64,000 nucleotides of DNA from Saccharothrix sp. NRRL B-16314. GTDB taxonomy: Bacteria; Actinomycetota; Actinomycetes; Mycobacteriales; Pseudonocardiaceae. The notes beneath the pieces were generated by a model that saw only the letters and a list, made by a program, of their open reading frames with translations, did not search any database and was not told the DNA's origin. Made by a program: the position numbers and the translations under genes. Each line of letters begins with the position of its first letter. Positions within the stretch are counted from its first letter, which is position 1. Positions 7,014-17,443 of this stretch are shown in pieces. The stretch spans positions 434,001-498,000 of the forward strand of contig NZ_JNXC01000003.1 of assembly GCF_000716595.1 (NCBI RefSeq). Reading direction: 5' to 3'.

Positions 7014-7787
7014 ATGTCAGTAGCGGTGCGCGTGATCCCCTGCCTCGACGTCGACCGGGGCCGGGTGGTGAAGGGCGTGAACTTCACCAACCTCGTCGAC
7101 GCCGGCGACCCGGTCGAGCTGGCGCGGGCCTACGACGCGGAGGGTGCGGACGAGCTGACGTTCCTCGACGTGACGGCGTCGTCCAGCGACCGCGAGACCA
7201 CGTTCGACGTGGTCAGGCGCACCGCGGAGCAGGTGTTCATCCCGCTCACGGTGGGCGGCGGCGTGCGCAGCGCCGACGACGTGGACAAGCTGCTGCGGTC
7301 GGGCGCGGACAAGGTGAGCGTCAACACGGCCGCGATCGCACGCCCCGAGCTGCTCGGCGAGCTGTCCCGCCGGTTCGGCGCCCAGTGCATCGTGCTGTCG
7401 GTCGACGCGCGACGCGTGCCGGAGGGCGAGGAGCCCACGCCCTCGGGGTTCGAGGTGACCACCCACGGCGGGCGCAAGGGCACCGGCATCGACGCGGTCG
7501 AGTGGGCCGCCCGTGGCCAGGAGCTCGGCGTCGGCGAGATCCTGCTGAACTCGATGGACGCGGACGGCACCAAGGCGGGCTTCGACCTGGAGCTGATCCG
7601 GCTGACCCGCAAGGTGGTCGACGTGCCGCTGATCGCGAGCGGCGGCGCGGGCGCGCTGGAGCACTTCCCGCCGGCCGTGGCCGAGGGCGCGGACGCCGTG
7701 CTCGCCGCCAGCGTCTTCCACTTCGGCACGCTGCGCATCGGCGACGTCAAGGGCAGCCTGCGCGACGCGGGCGTGGAGGTGCGCTGA
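7014..7787 (+). CDS. hisF: Imidazole glycerol phosphate synthase, cyclase subunit HisF
   Basis: A 257-residue (beta/alpha)8 barrel. Catalytic Asp12 (IPCLDVD) and Asp131 (VLSVDARR) are present. It uses ammonia from HisH to convert PRFAR to imidazole glycerol phosphate and AICAR. The open frame extends upstream through the repeat array; that extension is rejected. ATG 7014 fits a leaderless transcript. The stop TGA shares its last base with the ATG of the next gene. Confidence 0.97.
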   Translation: MSVAVRVIPCLDVDRGRVVKGVNFTNLVDAGDPVELARAYDAEGADELTFLDVTASSSDRETTFDVVRRTAEQVFIPLTVGGGVRSADDVDKLLRSGADKVSVNTAAIARPELLGELSRRFGAQCIVLSVDARRVPEGEEPTPSGFEVTTHGGRKGTGIDAVEWAARGQELGVGEILLNSMDADGTKAGFDLELIRLTRKVVDVPLIASGGAGALEHFPPAVAEGADAVLAASVFHFGTLRIGDVKGSLRDAGVEVR

Positions 7788-8164
7788 TGTTCGCCCCGCG
7801 CAACGCGCCCCCGGAGGTGGCCCTCGCGATCCTGATCGGCGCGGTGGGCGGCCTGGCGTTCATCCTCATGGGCCTGGTCCAGTGGCAGCTGGACGGCGAC
7901 ACGGGCTGGATCAAGTTCCCGGTGATCGTCGCGGTGCTCGAGCTGCTGGTGGTGTTCGGCCTGGTGGCAGGCCCGCGCGCGGCCCGGCTGACGGCCGCGT
8001 TCGTGTTCGGCCTGGTCGCGCTGGTCCACCTGCTCGCGGTCCTCAACCAGGGCGCGCTGTGGATCCGCGTGCTCTCCGGTCTCATCTCGGCGGCCCACGT
8101 CTTCGCCGTCGTGCTGCTCAACACCCGGCCCGCCCGGATCCACTTCATCGGAGGCAAGCGTTGA
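7787..8164 (+). CDS. Small integral membrane protein between hisF and hisI
   Basis: 125 residues with four predicted hydrophobic segments (around residues 11-32, 43-62, 67-85 and 91-113), ending in a basic tail. No family or function recognised. It is coupled by overlap on both sides (TGATG with hisF, TTGA with hisI), so it is certainly co-expressed with the his genes. Membrane proteins embedded in actinobacterial his/trp operons are common and mostly uncharacterised. Confidence 0.8.
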   Translation: MFAPRNAPPEVALAILIGAVGGLAFILMGLVQWQLDGDTGWIKFPVIVAVLELLVVFGLVAGPRAARLTAAFVFGLVALVHLLAVLNQGALWIRVLSGLISAAHVFAVVLLNTRPARIHFIGGKR

Positions 8165-8517
8165 CCAGCGCGCTCGACCCGTCCATCGCAGCACGGCTCA
8201 AGCGCACCGCCGACGGCCTGGTGTGCGCCGTGGCGCAGCGCCGGGGCACCGGGGAGGTGCTGATGGTCGCGTGGATGGACGACGAGGCCCTGCACCGCAC
8301 GCTCACCACCCGCCGCGCCACGTACTACTCGCGCAGCCGTCAGCAGCTGTGGGTGAAGGGCGAGACGTCGGGGCACACGCAGCACGTGCACGAGGTGCGG
8401 CTGGACTGCGACGGCGACACCGTGCTGCTGCTCGTCGACCAGGTCGGCGCGGCCTGCCACACTGGCGACGCGTCGTGCTTCGACTCGACCGTGCTGCTCA
8501 GCCCAGATCCCCGGTGA
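8161..8517 (+). CDS. hisI: Phosphoribosyl-AMP cyclohydrolase HisI
   Basis: 118 residues. It opens the adenine ring of PR-AMP in histidine synthesis. [19 protein letters not shown] and [20 protein letters not shown] are the family's central motifs; zinc/magnesium ligands include DCDGD and the Cys in [11 protein letters not shown]. No HisE domain is fused. The start is inferred as TTG 8161, giving a 4-base TTGA overlap with the preceding stop; a longer frame upstream overlaps that gene and is rejected. Its end overlaps the convergent TetR gene by 20 bp. Confidence 0.93.
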   Translation: MTSALDPSIAARLKRTADGLVCAVAQRRGTGEVLMVAWMDDEALHRTLTTRRATYYSRSRQQLWVKGETSGHTQHVHEVRLDCDGDTVLLLVDQVGAACHTGDASCFDSTVLLSPDPR

Positions 8518-9112
8518 GGTAGCGCTGGACGTTGGGCGCGATGGCCTTGACCAGCGTGTCCACGTCCGCCGACGCGAGCGGCTCGAACCGGACCACGTAG
8601 CGCACCATGCCCATGCCGACGATCTGGCTGGCCACGAGGGTCGCGCGCAGGTCGCGGTCGGGTGCGTCCAGGTGCGCCACGATCCGCCTCAGCAGGGTGT
8701 TCACGAAGAAACCGCGCAGCACGTCGGCGACCTGGCCGTGCGACGTCACGCTGCGCACCATGGCGGCGAACGGCCCGCCGCCGATCGGGTCCCAGACGGT
8801 GAGGAACGTGCGCACGATCCGTTCGCCGATCGCCTCGTCCGGACCGTCGAGCAGGTGCTCCACCAGCGTGTTCGGGTCGATCGGCAGTTGGAGCACCGCC
8901 TTGGCGAACAGGCCTTCCTTGCCGCCGAACCAGTGGTTGACCATCGCCGCGTCCACGCCCGCGCGGGCGGCGATGGACCGGACCGTCGCGCCCTCGTAGC
9001 CGCGTTCCACGAACACCTCGCGCGCGGCGGCCAGCAGCGCGGCCTTAGTGTCCTCGCCGCCCGCCCGCCGGCCCCGGCGCTTCGGTTCGGTGTGTTGCGA
9101 GCCTGGGTTCAC
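8498..9112 (-). CDS. TetR family regulator next to trpE
   Basis: 204 residues. The N-terminal HTH reads [48 protein letters not shown] (about residues 22-65, split here for length); the C-terminal half is the common actinobacterial TetR type. GTG 9112 is chosen because CATCAT (-10) lies 6 bases upstream and TTGAAA (-35) 17 bp further. That -35 is inside a perfect 18-bp palindrome, so the gene is very likely autoregulated. The ligand is unknown. The palindrome is also only 48 bp before the trpE start. Confidence 0.88.
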   Translation of the reverse strand: MNPGSQHTEPKRRGRRAGGEDTKAALLAAAREVFVERGYEGATVRSIAARAGVDAAMVNHWFGGKEGLFAKAVLQLPIDPNTLVEHLLDGPDEAIGERIVRTFLTVWDPIGGGPFAAMVRSVTSHGQVADVLRGFFVNTLLRRIVAHLDAPDRDLRATLVASQIVGMGMVRYVVRFEPLASADVDTLVKAIAPNVQRYLTGDLG

Positions 9113-9141
9113 GCCACCATGATGCGTGAGACCCGGAAGTT

Positions 9142-9159
9142 TTTCAACGTACGTTGAAA
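9142..9159. promoter_or_regulatory. TetR operator between tetR and trpE
   Basis: TTTCAACGTACGTTGAAA is a perfect 18-bp palindrome. It contains the -35 of the leftward TetR gene (TTGAAA, minus strand 9147-9142). TTGAAA on the plus strand is too far from the trpE -10 to be its -35. Confidence 0.8.
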
Positions 9160-9206
9160 TAGAGCCCTCGCACGGGTCCGGGCGCACGACCGGCACAATG
9201 TCGCCC

Positions 9207-10748
9207 ATGGTGAGCGTCATCGGTGCAGGTGCGGGTCTGGGCGAGGTCAGCCCGACGCGCGAGGAGTTCCGCGAGCTCGCCGCCGAACGGCGGGTCGTCC
9301 CCGTGGTGCGGCGGCTGCTGGCGGACGCGGAGACGCCGGTCGGGCTGTACCGCAAGCTCGCGGCGGACCGGTCGGGCACGTTCCTGTTCGAGTCGGCCGA
9401 GAACGGCCGCTCCTGGTCGCGCTGGTCGTTCGTCGGCGCGCGCAGCGCGGGTGCCCTGACCGCGACCGGCGGCGAGGCGTTCTGGCAGGGTCCGCACCCG
9501 GTCGGTCTGCCCGAGGGCGGCGACCCGCTGGCCGCCCTGCGCGAGACGATCGAGGTGCTGCGCACCGACCCGCTGCCCGGCCTGCCGCCGCTGACCGGCG
9601 GCATGGTCGGCTACATCGGCTACGACGCGGTCCGCCGGCTCGAACGGCTGCCGTCGCTCACCGAGGACGACCTGAACGTGCCCGAGCTGGTCATGCTGCT
9701 GGCCACCGACCTGGCCGCGCTCGACCACCACGAGGGCACCGTCACGCTCATCGCCAACGCCATCAACTGGGACGATTCACCGGAACGGGTGGATGCGGCG
9801 TACGACGACGCCGTGGCCCGCCTCGACCGGATGACGCAGGACCTCCAGAGCCCCGCCCCGCCCTCGGCCGCCGTGTTCTCCCGGCCCAAGCCCGAGTTCG
9901 TCCGCCGCCGCACGCAGCAGGAGCACTGCGCGGCGGTGGAGAAGGCCAAGGAGGCCATCCGCGCCGGCGAGGCGTTCCAGGTCGTGCTGTCGCAGCGGTT
10001 CGAGATGCGCACCGACGCCGACGCGCTCGACATCTACCGCGTCCTGCGCACGTCCAACCCCAGCCCGTACATGTACCTGCTCCGCCTGGACGACTTCGAC
10101 ATCGTCGGGTGCAGCCCGGAGTCGCTGGTGACCGTGCGCGACGGCAAGGCCACCACTCACCCCATCGCGGGCACTCGCTGGAGGGGCGTTGACGAGGAGG
10201 AGGACGCCCTGCTGGAGAAGGACCTCCTGGCCGACCACAAGGAACGCGCCGAGCACCTGATGCTCGTCGACCTGGGCCGCAACGACCTGGGCCGGGTGTG
10301 CAAGCCCGGCTCGGTGACGGTGGTCGACTTCTTCAAGGTCGAGCGGTACAGCCACGTCATGCACATCGTGTCCACGGTCAGCGGCGAGCTGGCGGACGGG
10401 AGGACGGCGTTCGACGCGGTCGCGGCCTGCTTCCCCGCGGGCACCCTGTCCGGCGCGCCCAAGCCGCGCGCGATGGAGCTGATCGAGGAGCTGGAGCCCA
10501 CCCGGCGCGGCCTGTACGGCGGCGTCGTCGGCTACCTGGACTTCGCCGGCGACGCCGACACCGCGATCGCCATCCGCACCGCCCTGGTGCGCGACGGCGT
10601 GGCGTACGTGCAGGCGGGCGGCGGCATCGTGGCCGACTCCGACCCGGTCGCCGAGGACAACGAGTGCCTGAACAAGGCGGGCGCGGTGCTGTCCGCCATC
10701 GCGACCGCGCAGACCATGGCGCCGGCGGTGGACCCGGCCCGTGTCTGA
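9207..10748 (+). CDS. trpE: Anthranilate synthase component I (TrpE)
   Basis: 513 residues. It converts chorismate to anthranilate with ammonia from a TrpG glutaminase, which is not in this window. The chorismate-binding domain is complete, with [44 protein letters not shown] and [14 protein letters not shown]. The N-terminal part includes a [13 protein letters not shown] tryptophan-feedback-type region. ATG 9207 is chosen; CACAAT (9194-9199) lies 7 bases before it, suggesting a leaderless mRNA. The 3' end overlaps the next gene by 8 bp. Confidence 0.96.
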   Translation: MVSVIGAGAGLGEVSPTREEFRELAAERRVVPVVRRLLADAETPVGLYRKLAADRSGTFLFESAENGRSWSRWSFVGARSAGALTATGGEAFWQGPHPVGLPEGGDPLAALRETIEVLRTDPLPGLPPLTGGMVGYIGYDAVRRLERLPSLTEDDLNVPELVMLLATDLAALDHHEGTVTLIANAINWDDSPERVDAAYDDAVARLDRMTQDLQSPAPPSAAVFSRPKPEFVRRRTQQEHCAAVEKAKEAIRAGEAFQVVLSQRFEMRTDADALDIYRVLRTSNPSPYMYLLRLDDFDIVGCSPESLVTVRDGKATTHPIAGTRWRGVDEEEDALLEKDLLADHKERAEHLMLVDLGRNDLGRVCKPGSVTVVDFFKVERYSHVMHIVSTVSGELADGRTAFDAVAACFPAGTLSGAPKPRAMELIEELEPTRRGLYGGVVGYLDFAGDADTAIAIRTALVRDGVAYVQAGGGIVADSDPVAEDNECLNKAGAVLSAIATAQTMAPAVDPARV

Positions 10749-11250
10749 CGTGCCGTCGCCCGAGGTGCCGGCGTCCGGCGCCCGGCGCGGCAGGCGTCCA
10801 CTGTGGATCGTGGTGGCCCTGCTGCTGCTCGGCGCGGCGGCGTTGTGGGGCGCGTCCGGCATCACGTGGGACGCCTCGGCGGACCGGACCGGCGCGCAGG
10901 TCGTGCCCGCGCTGACACCGCTGGCGTTGCTGTGCCTGGCCGCCATCGCCGCCGCGGTGGCGCTGAGCGGCTGGGCGCGACGCGTGCTCGGCGTCGTCGT
11001 GGTCCTCGCGGGCGCCGCGGCGGCGTTCCAGGGGGTGGACGCCGACGGCCCGCCGGTCGGACGCGGCCTCGTGCTCGTCGGCGCGTTCCTCGTGGTCGCC
11101 GCCGGAGCGCTGCTCGTCGTGCGCGGCTCTGCCATGCCACGCCTCGGAGGCGGCTACCGGACACCCGGCGCGGCCAAGGCGAACGCCGATCCCGAGCGCG
11201 ACCTGTGGAACGCGCTGGAACGCGGCGACGATCCCACGGACCGGGACTGA
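10741..11250 (+). CDS. Trp biosynthesis-associated membrane protein
   Basis: 169 residues with four hydrophobic segments (roughly 20-40, 56-74, 79-95 and 104-126) and a polar C-terminal tail ending [19 protein letters not shown], typical of the actinobacterial family found between trpE and trpC (TIGR02234). The role is unknown. The GTG start overlaps trpE by 8 bp, implying coupled translation. Confidence 0.85.
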   Translation: MSDVPSPEVPASGARRGRRPLWIVVALLLLGAAALWGASGITWDASADRTGAQVVPALTPLALLCLAAIAAAVALSGWARRVLGVVVVLAGAAAAFQGVDADGPPVGRGLVLVGAFLVVAAGALLVVRGSAMPRLGGGYRTPGAAKANADPERDLWNALERGDDPTDRD

Positions 11251-11398
11251 CCACGCGCCGGGCGCCGACCGGACCACCGGTCCCGCACGTTTGCGCACGT
11301 CGGCTCGTGAGGACCCCGGCCAGCAGCGCGAACGGGCCCACCCGGTGGCCGGACGCCGTTCCCGGCGGGGTTAGCATCCTCGTGGCGGGAAGGGGAGC

Positions 11399-11437
11399 AT
11401 GACGTGCGGGAGCTTGCGACTGAACCGGAAGGTCTGA
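11399..11437 (+). other. Possible 12-codon leader ORF before trpC
   Basis: ATG at 11399 follows AGGGGA with good spacing and reads [12 protein letters not shown] before a TGA, ending 22 bp before trpC. TAGCAT at 11372-11377 could be a -10. There is no Trp codon, so it is not a classical trp attenuator peptide, and it may be chance. The rest of the 11251-11459 gap shows no other gene. Confidence 0.25.
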
Positions 11438-11459
11438 CGGAGTCGAGCGGGGTGCGCGG

Positions 11460-12269
11460 ATGACCGTGCTCGAATCGATCGTGGAAGGCGTCCGCGAAGA
11501 CCTCGCCACACGTGAGGCGGCACTGCCCTTCGACGTGCTCAGGGAGAAGGCGGCCAAGGTGCCGCCGCCCCAGGACGTGATGTCGATCCTGCGCTCACCG
11601 GGCGTCGGCGTGATCGCGGAGGTCAAGCGGCGCAGCCCGTCCAAGGGGCAGCTGGCCGACATCCCGGAGCCCGCGGACCTCGCCGTGCAGTACGAGCTGG
11701 GCGGCGCGCGGGCCATCAGCGTGCTGACCGAGGAGCGCCGGTTCGGCGGTTCCCTCGCGGACTTCGACGCGGTGCGTGCGGCGGTGGGTGTTCCCCTGCT
11801 GCGCAAGGACTTCATCGTCAGCCCCTACCAGGTGCACGAGGCACGCCTGCACGGCGCGGACCTGGTGCTGCTGATCGTGGCGGCGCTGGAGCAGAACGCC
11901 CTGGTCGCCCTGCTGGACCGGGTCGAGTCGCTGGGCATGACCGCCCTGGTCGAGGTGCACACGGCCGAGGAGGCCGACCGCGCGCTGGAGGCGGGGGCGA
12001 GCGTCATCGGCGTGAACGCCCGCAACCTGCACACCCTGGAAGTCGACAAGGACGTGTTCGGCCGCATCGCGCCGGGGCTGCCCTTCGACACCATCAAGAT
12101 CGCGGAGTCCGGCGTGACCGGTCCGGGCGACCTGATGGCGTACGCGGGCGCGGGCGCCGACGCGGTGCTGGTGGGCGAGAGCCTGGTGACGAGCGGCGAC
12201 CCCAAGGTCGCGGTGAACAAGCTGGTGACCGCGGGATCCCACCCCGCGTGCCCCCGGCCGAGCAGGTAG
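11460..12269 (+). CDS. trpC: Indole-3-glycerol phosphate synthase
   Basis: A 269-residue (beta/alpha)8 enzyme that closes the indole ring from CdRP. Readable motifs are [13 protein letters not shown] (catalytic Lys), [39 protein letters not shown] and [12 protein letters not shown]. It is a monofunctional TrpC without a fused TrpF, consistent with PriA supplying the isomerase. The last residues run beyond the usual family end. trpB follows after 11 bp. Confidence 0.96.
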   Translation: MTVLESIVEGVREDLATREAALPFDVLREKAAKVPPPQDVMSILRSPGVGVIAEVKRRSPSKGQLADIPEPADLAVQYELGGARAISVLTEERRFGGSLADFDAVRAAVGVPLLRKDFIVSPYQVHEARLHGADLVLLIVAALEQNALVALLDRVESLGMTALVEVHTAEEADRALEAGASVIGVNARNLHTLEVDKDVFGRIAPGLPFDTIKIAESGVTGPGDLMAYAGAGADAVLVGESLVTSGDPKVAVNKLVTAGSHPACPRPSR

Positions 12270-12280
12270 AGGGAGAGCGC

Positions 12281-13500
<1,220 letters not shown>

Positions 13501-13504
<4 letters not shown>

Positions 13505-14286
13505 GCGGGTTGGCTTCGGTCTTCTCGACTTGTCGGGCCGAGTCGCGGGCGGCCCTGATCGGGTACCTCCCGGCGGGCTACCCGTCGGTCGAGGGCTCGA
13601 AGGACGTGCTGAAGACGATGGTGTCGGCCGGGTGCGACCTGGTCGAGGTCGGCCTGCCGTTCTCCGACCCGGTCATGGACGGCGTCACCATCCAGCGCGC
13701 CGCCGAGCAGGCGCTGCGCGGCGGGTTCCGGGTGCGGGACCTGTTCGGCGTGGTCGAGTCGGTGGCGGCGGCCGGTGGGCGCGCGGTCGTGATGACGTAC
13801 TGGAACCCGGTGCTCGCGTACGGGGTGGACCGGTTCGCGCGCGACCTGGCGGCGGCCGGCGGGCTGGGCGTGATCACGCCCGACCTGGTGCCCGACGAGG
13901 GCGCCGAGTGGATCGGGGCCACCGACGCGCACGACCTGGACCGGATCTTCCTGGTCGCGCCGTCGTCCAGCGGCGAGCGCATCGACTTGGCGGCGAAGTC
14001 CTCGCGCGGGTTCCTCTACGCCACGTCGGTGATGGGGGTGACCGGGGCGCGCGATGTCGTGTCGTCGGCCGCTCCGGCGCTGGTCAAGCGGGTGCGCGAG
14101 CACACGGACATGCCGATCGGCGTCGGGCTGGGCGTGCGGAACGGGGCGCAGGCGGCGGAGCTGGCGGCGTTCGCGGACGGCGTCATCGTCGGCTCGGCGT
14201 TCGTGTCCGCGGTGCAGGACGACACCGTGGCGGCGTTGACGGAGGACTTGGCCACCGGGGTGCGCCAAGTGGCGACGCCCGCCTAG
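13501..14286 (+). CDS. trpA: Tryptophan synthase alpha chain
   Basis: A 261-residue barrel. It cleaves indole-3-glycerol phosphate and channels indole to TrpB. The catalytic pair Glu49 and Asp60 ([13 protein letters not shown]) are at the same numbers as in E. coli. The GTG start overlaps the trpB stop by 4 bases. It is the last trp gene of the cluster; the following 150 bp hold no gene. Confidence 0.97.
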
Positions 14287-14436
14287 CACGCACGTTCGAG
14301 TGAACTACGCCGTTCGGCGGCCTTGAGGCCCTGGAACTGTCGGTGCCCGTCGGCATGCTTGGGTTCGTGATCAAGCCCATTCATGACCCCGGTGCGACAC
14401 TGGCGTGCGTCGGGCTGCCTCCGGAGGTGAAGACGC

Positions 14437-15015
14437 ATGGCGCTGCCGGCGGACTACGAACACGAGGCCGGCCACCCCGCTCCGTGGTTCCAGCACCACG
14501 AGGGACCGTGGACCCTCGAAGAAGTCCTCGCGCTGCCCGACGACCCGTCGCAGCGGGTCGAACTGGTCGACGGGGCACTGCTGGTGAGCCCGCTCGGCAC
14601 GGGGCGCCACCAACTGCTCGTCGGCGACTTCTACGCAGCGCTGCGGCAGGCGTGCCCGCCGGGTTACGAGGCGATGCCGGGCATCAACGTCGGTCTGTCA
14701 GGCGGCCGGCTGCTGATCCCGGATTTCACCGTCAACGCGGCCGGGTTCCGCGGCCTGCTGCTGCCGGTGCAGGACCTGCTGTTGGCGGGCGAAGTGCTCT
14801 CGCCGAGCACTCGTCTCCAGGACCTCGTCCTCAAGAAGAAGCTGTACGCCGAGGCAGGCGTGCCGTTCTACCTGGTCGTCGACCCGAAGGGTGGCGAGCC
14901 GGTGGCGACGCTGTTCGAGATCGACGGCATCGAGTACGTGGAGACCGCGCGCAGCGCGGGCGGCGTGCTGAAGCTCGAACGACCCTTCCCGGTAACAATC
15001 GAGCTGTCCCTCTAG
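14437..15015 (+). CDS. Uma2 family protein (DUF820, PD-(D/E)XK-type fold)
   Basis: 192 residues. Family signatures include EEVLALPDDPSQRVELVDGAL, HQLLVGDF, LLIPDFTV (Asp of the nuclease-like core), VLSPSTRLQDLVLKKKLYAEAGVPFYLVVDP and a C-terminal beta region. The fold is that of restriction-type endonucleases, but Uma2 proteins are abundant in actinomycetes and cyanobacteria with no proven role. The ATG is preceded by GGAGGTGAAG. It sits alone between trpA and lgt. Confidence 0.88.
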   Translation: MALPADYEHEAGHPAPWFQHHEGPWTLEEVLALPDDPSQRVELVDGALLVSPLGTGRHQLLVGDFYAALRQACPPGYEAMPGINVGLSGGRLLIPDFTVNAAGFRGLLLPVQDLLLAGEVLSPSTRLQDLVLKKKLYAEAGVPFYLVVDPKGGEPVATLFEIDGIEYVETARSAGGVLKLERPFPVTIELSL

Positions 15016-15047
15016 GACGAACGGGCGCACCCACTACGGTGGTGGCC

Positions 15048-16124
15048 GTGGTGACGACTTACCTCGCGACGATCCCCAGCCCCGACCAGGGCGTGTGGCA
15101 ACTGGGACCGATCCCGATCCGCGCCTACGCGCTGTGCATCATCCTCGGCATCATCCTGGCCATCTGGTGGGGTGAGCGCCGCTGGGTGGCCCGCGGTGGG
15201 CTGAAGGGCGACGTCACCGACATCGCCGTCTTCGCCGTCCCGTTCGGCCTGGTCGGCGGCCGGCTGTACCACGTGGCGACGGACTACCACAAGTACTTCG
15301 GCGAGGGCCGCAACCCGCTCGACGCGCTGGCCATCTGGAACGGCGGCCTGGGCATCTGGGGCGCCATCGCGCTGGGTGGCGTCGGCGCGTGGATCGCCTG
15401 CCGGCGCAGGGGCATCCCCCTGCCCGCGATGGCGGACGCCCTGGCGCCCGGCATCGTCACCGCGCAGGCCATCGGCCGCCTCGGCAACTACTTCAACCAG
15501 GAGCTGTACGGCGGTCCCACCACGCTGCCGTGGGGCCTGGAGATCTACGAGCGGGTCAACCCGGCCACCGGCTACAAGGACGAGCTGGCCGGCGTCGCGC
15601 TGGACCACACCCCGACCGAGATCGTGCACCCGACGTTCCTCTACGAACTGCTGTGGAACCTCGGCGTCGCGCTGCTGATCGTCTGGGCCGACCGGAAGTT
15701 CCGCCTGGGCCACGGCCGGGTGTTCGCGCTGTACGTCGCGGGCTACACGGCCGGCCGGTTCTGGATCGAGATCATGCGCGTCGACCCGGCCACCCAGGTG
15801 TTCGGGATGCGCATCAACGTGCTCGTGTCCGTCCTCGTGTTCATCGGCGCGGTCGTCTACTTCGTCCTGGCCGCGAAGCGAGGCGAACGCGAAGTCATCG
15901 TGCGCCGCGACCCCGATGACGAAACGGACGCCTCCGCTTCGGACGACGCCTCCGACCGGGAAGCCACGTCCGAGCAGACGGTGTCCGAGCAGACCGCTTC
16001 CGAGGAGACGGTGTCCGATGCGCCGGTGTCCGAAGGAGCCAGGGCACCCGAGGAAGCGACCGTCCCCGACACGAAGTCGACGCCCGACAAGCCCGCGGAC
16101 ACCGGCGACAAGCCGGGCCAGTAG
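15048..16124 (+). CDS. lgt: Prolipoprotein diacylglyceryl transferase, with long acidic tail
   Basis: 358 residues. It transfers diacylglycerol from phosphatidylglycerol to the lipobox Cys of prelipoproteins. About seven membrane segments and the Lgt signature GRLGNYFNQELYG are present, with GGRLYHV and GLGIWGAI. After the last segment (around residue 280) comes a tail of roughly 75 residues rich in Glu, Asp, Ser, Thr and Pro with repeated SEQT/SEET-type units. GTG 15048 fits TACGGT (15035-15040) 7 bases upstream; GTG 15051 is equally readable. lgt directly after the trp genes is the usual actinobacterial order. Confidence 0.94.
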   Translation: MVTTYLATIPSPDQGVWQLGPIPIRAYALCIILGIILAIWWGERRWVARGGLKGDVTDIAVFAVPFGLVGGRLYHVATDYHKYFGEGRNPLDALAIWNGGLGIWGAIALGGVGAWIACRRRGIPLPAMADALAPGIVTAQAIGRLGNYFNQELYGGPTTLPWGLEIYERVNPATGYKDELAGVALDHTPTEIVHPTFLYELLWNLGVALLIVWADRKFRLGHGRVFALYVAGYTAGRFWIEIMRVDPATQVFGMRINVLVSVLVFIGAVVYFVLAAKRGEREVIVRRDPDDETDASASDDASDREATSEQTVSEQTASEETVSDAPVSEGARAPEEATVPDTKSTPDKPADTGDKPGQ

Positions 16125-16130
16125 GCGCGG

Positions 16131-16796
16131 ATGCGCATCCTCGTCGTCGAAGACGACGACCGGGTCGCCCGTGGTCTGCTCACCGCGCTCCGGCACGCCG
16201 GCTACGAAGTCCACCGGGCGGGCACGGCCGCCGCGGCGCTGACCGCGCCACCGGCGGACGTCGTGCTGCTCGACCTCGGCCTGCCCGACGGCGACGGCCT
16301 CGACGTGCTGCGCGAACTCCGCCACCGCACCGGCACCGCCATCATCACCGTCACCGCGCGCGGCGAGGAACGCGAACGCGTCCTCGGGCTGCGACTCGGC
16401 GCGGACGACTACGTGGTGAAACCGTTCGGCACGGCTGAACTCCTCGCCCGGATAGAGGCGGTGCTCAGGCGCACCCGCGCCGCACGTGCCGCCGAACGGG
16501 AGCACCGGGTGACGCTCGGCCCGCTCACCCTGGACCCGGGCAGCAGGCAGGCCACCATCAACGGCGAACCGGTGACCCTGACCCGCAAGGAGTTCGACCT
16601 CCTCGCCCTCCTCGTGGGCCGGGCGGGCACCGTCGTCAGCCGCGACCTGATCGTCGACCAGGTGTGGCAGGCGCACTGGGAGGCGCCGTCGCGCACGCTC
16701 GACACCCACATCGCCGCCCTGCGCGGCAAGCTGGGCGACGCCCTGCGCATCGAGACGATCCGAGGTGTGGGCTACCGGGTGGCAGCCCACACCTGA
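16131..16796 (+). CDS. OmpR/PhoB-type response regulator
   Basis: 221 residues. Receiver domain at 1-115 with Asp48 as phospho-acceptor, acidic pocket EDDD at 7-10, Thr75 and Lys97; winged-helix DNA-binding domain at about 128-218 (LTRKEFDLLALLVGRAGTVVSR, TLDTHIAALRGKLG, IRGVGYRV). It begins 6 bp after lgt. Its cognate kinase is probably the gene at 17444, with an opposing secreted-protein gene between them. Confidence 0.95.
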   Translation: MRILVVEDDDRVARGLLTALRHAGYEVHRAGTAAAALTAPPADVVLLDLGLPDGDGLDVLRELRHRTGTAIITVTARGEERERVLGLRLGADDYVVKPFGTAELLARIEAVLRRTRAARAAEREHRVTLGPLTLDPGSRQATINGEPVTLTRKEFDLLALLVGRAGTVVSRDLIVDQVWQAHWEAPSRTLDTHIAALRGKLGDALRIETIRGVGYRVAAHT

Positions 16797-16827
16797 CTAC
16801 GGATTCCGTTCCACCGGCAGCAGCCGG

Positions 16828-17358
16828 TCACCACGTGTGGGCGACGTCCACCACGACCCGTCCGGGCAGCGTGAAGACCCGGAACGGCAGCCGTGCCCGC
16901 ACACCGAGCCCGACCGTGGACTGCCCCTCGAACGACCCGGCCCACGCGACCTGCCGGAACGTCGAGAACCCGGTGACGTTCACCAGCTCCGACGGGTTGG
17001 AGAAGCGGTAGGTCGGGTTGCCGTAATCGTCGTAAGCGGGCGAGTTCACGATGACCCGCAGCTTCGCGCCACCGCGCAGCGGCACCGGGAAGCCCGACCC
17101 GTCCTGCACGACCTCGGACACGTACTGCACGTTGTAGCCGTCGTTGGTGCCGATGAAGTCGAGCACCAGGCGGTCGTAGCACTCGTGTCTACCGGCTCTG
17201 ATGTTCGTCAGGTGCCCGGTGTCCGTCGGGGACGCCACCTTGGGCAGCGAACCCCAGTAGACCGTCGGGCACCCGGACGTCGAGGCCGAGGCCGACAGCG
17301 GCGCGACCAGTACGATCGCGGCGACCGCGGCCAGGAACAGTGCGACCTTGCGTAGCAT
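16828..17358 (-). CDS. Secreted AMIN-like domain protein
   Basis: 176 residues. A Sec signal peptide (MLRKVALFLAAVAAIVLVAP, cleavage after ASA near residue 22) is followed by a beta-rich domain with HECYDRLVLDFIG and YNVQYV, GGAKLRVIV and FTLPGRVVVDVAH, the pattern of actinobacterial AMIN-like proteins. AMIN domains bind cell-envelope glycans or target periplasmic complexes. ATG 17358 has GGGGGA 7 bases upstream; ATG 17364 is too close to it. Oriented against its neighbours and lying inside the response regulator/kinase pair, it may be their target. Confidence 0.75.
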   Translation of the reverse strand: MLRKVALFLAAVAAIVLVAPLSASASTSGCPTVYWGSLPKVASPTDTGHLTNIRAGRHECYDRLVLDFIGTNDGYNVQYVSEVVQDGSGFPVPLRGGAKLRVIVNSPAYDDYGNPTYRFSNPSELVNVTGFSTFRQVAWAGSFEGQSTVGLGVRARLPFRVFTLPGRVVVDVAHTW

Positions 17359-17443
17359 GCTCATTCCCCCGTTCTCACTCTCTCGTTGGCCGGAATGGCC
17401 GACTGTGATATGACGCACGTCACCCTGGGGAGGTTGTCTCCGC

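Noticed and set aside
11251..11459. Classical trp attenuator before trpC
   Set aside because: The only short leader ORF has no Trp codon and no clear alternative hairpins were seen.
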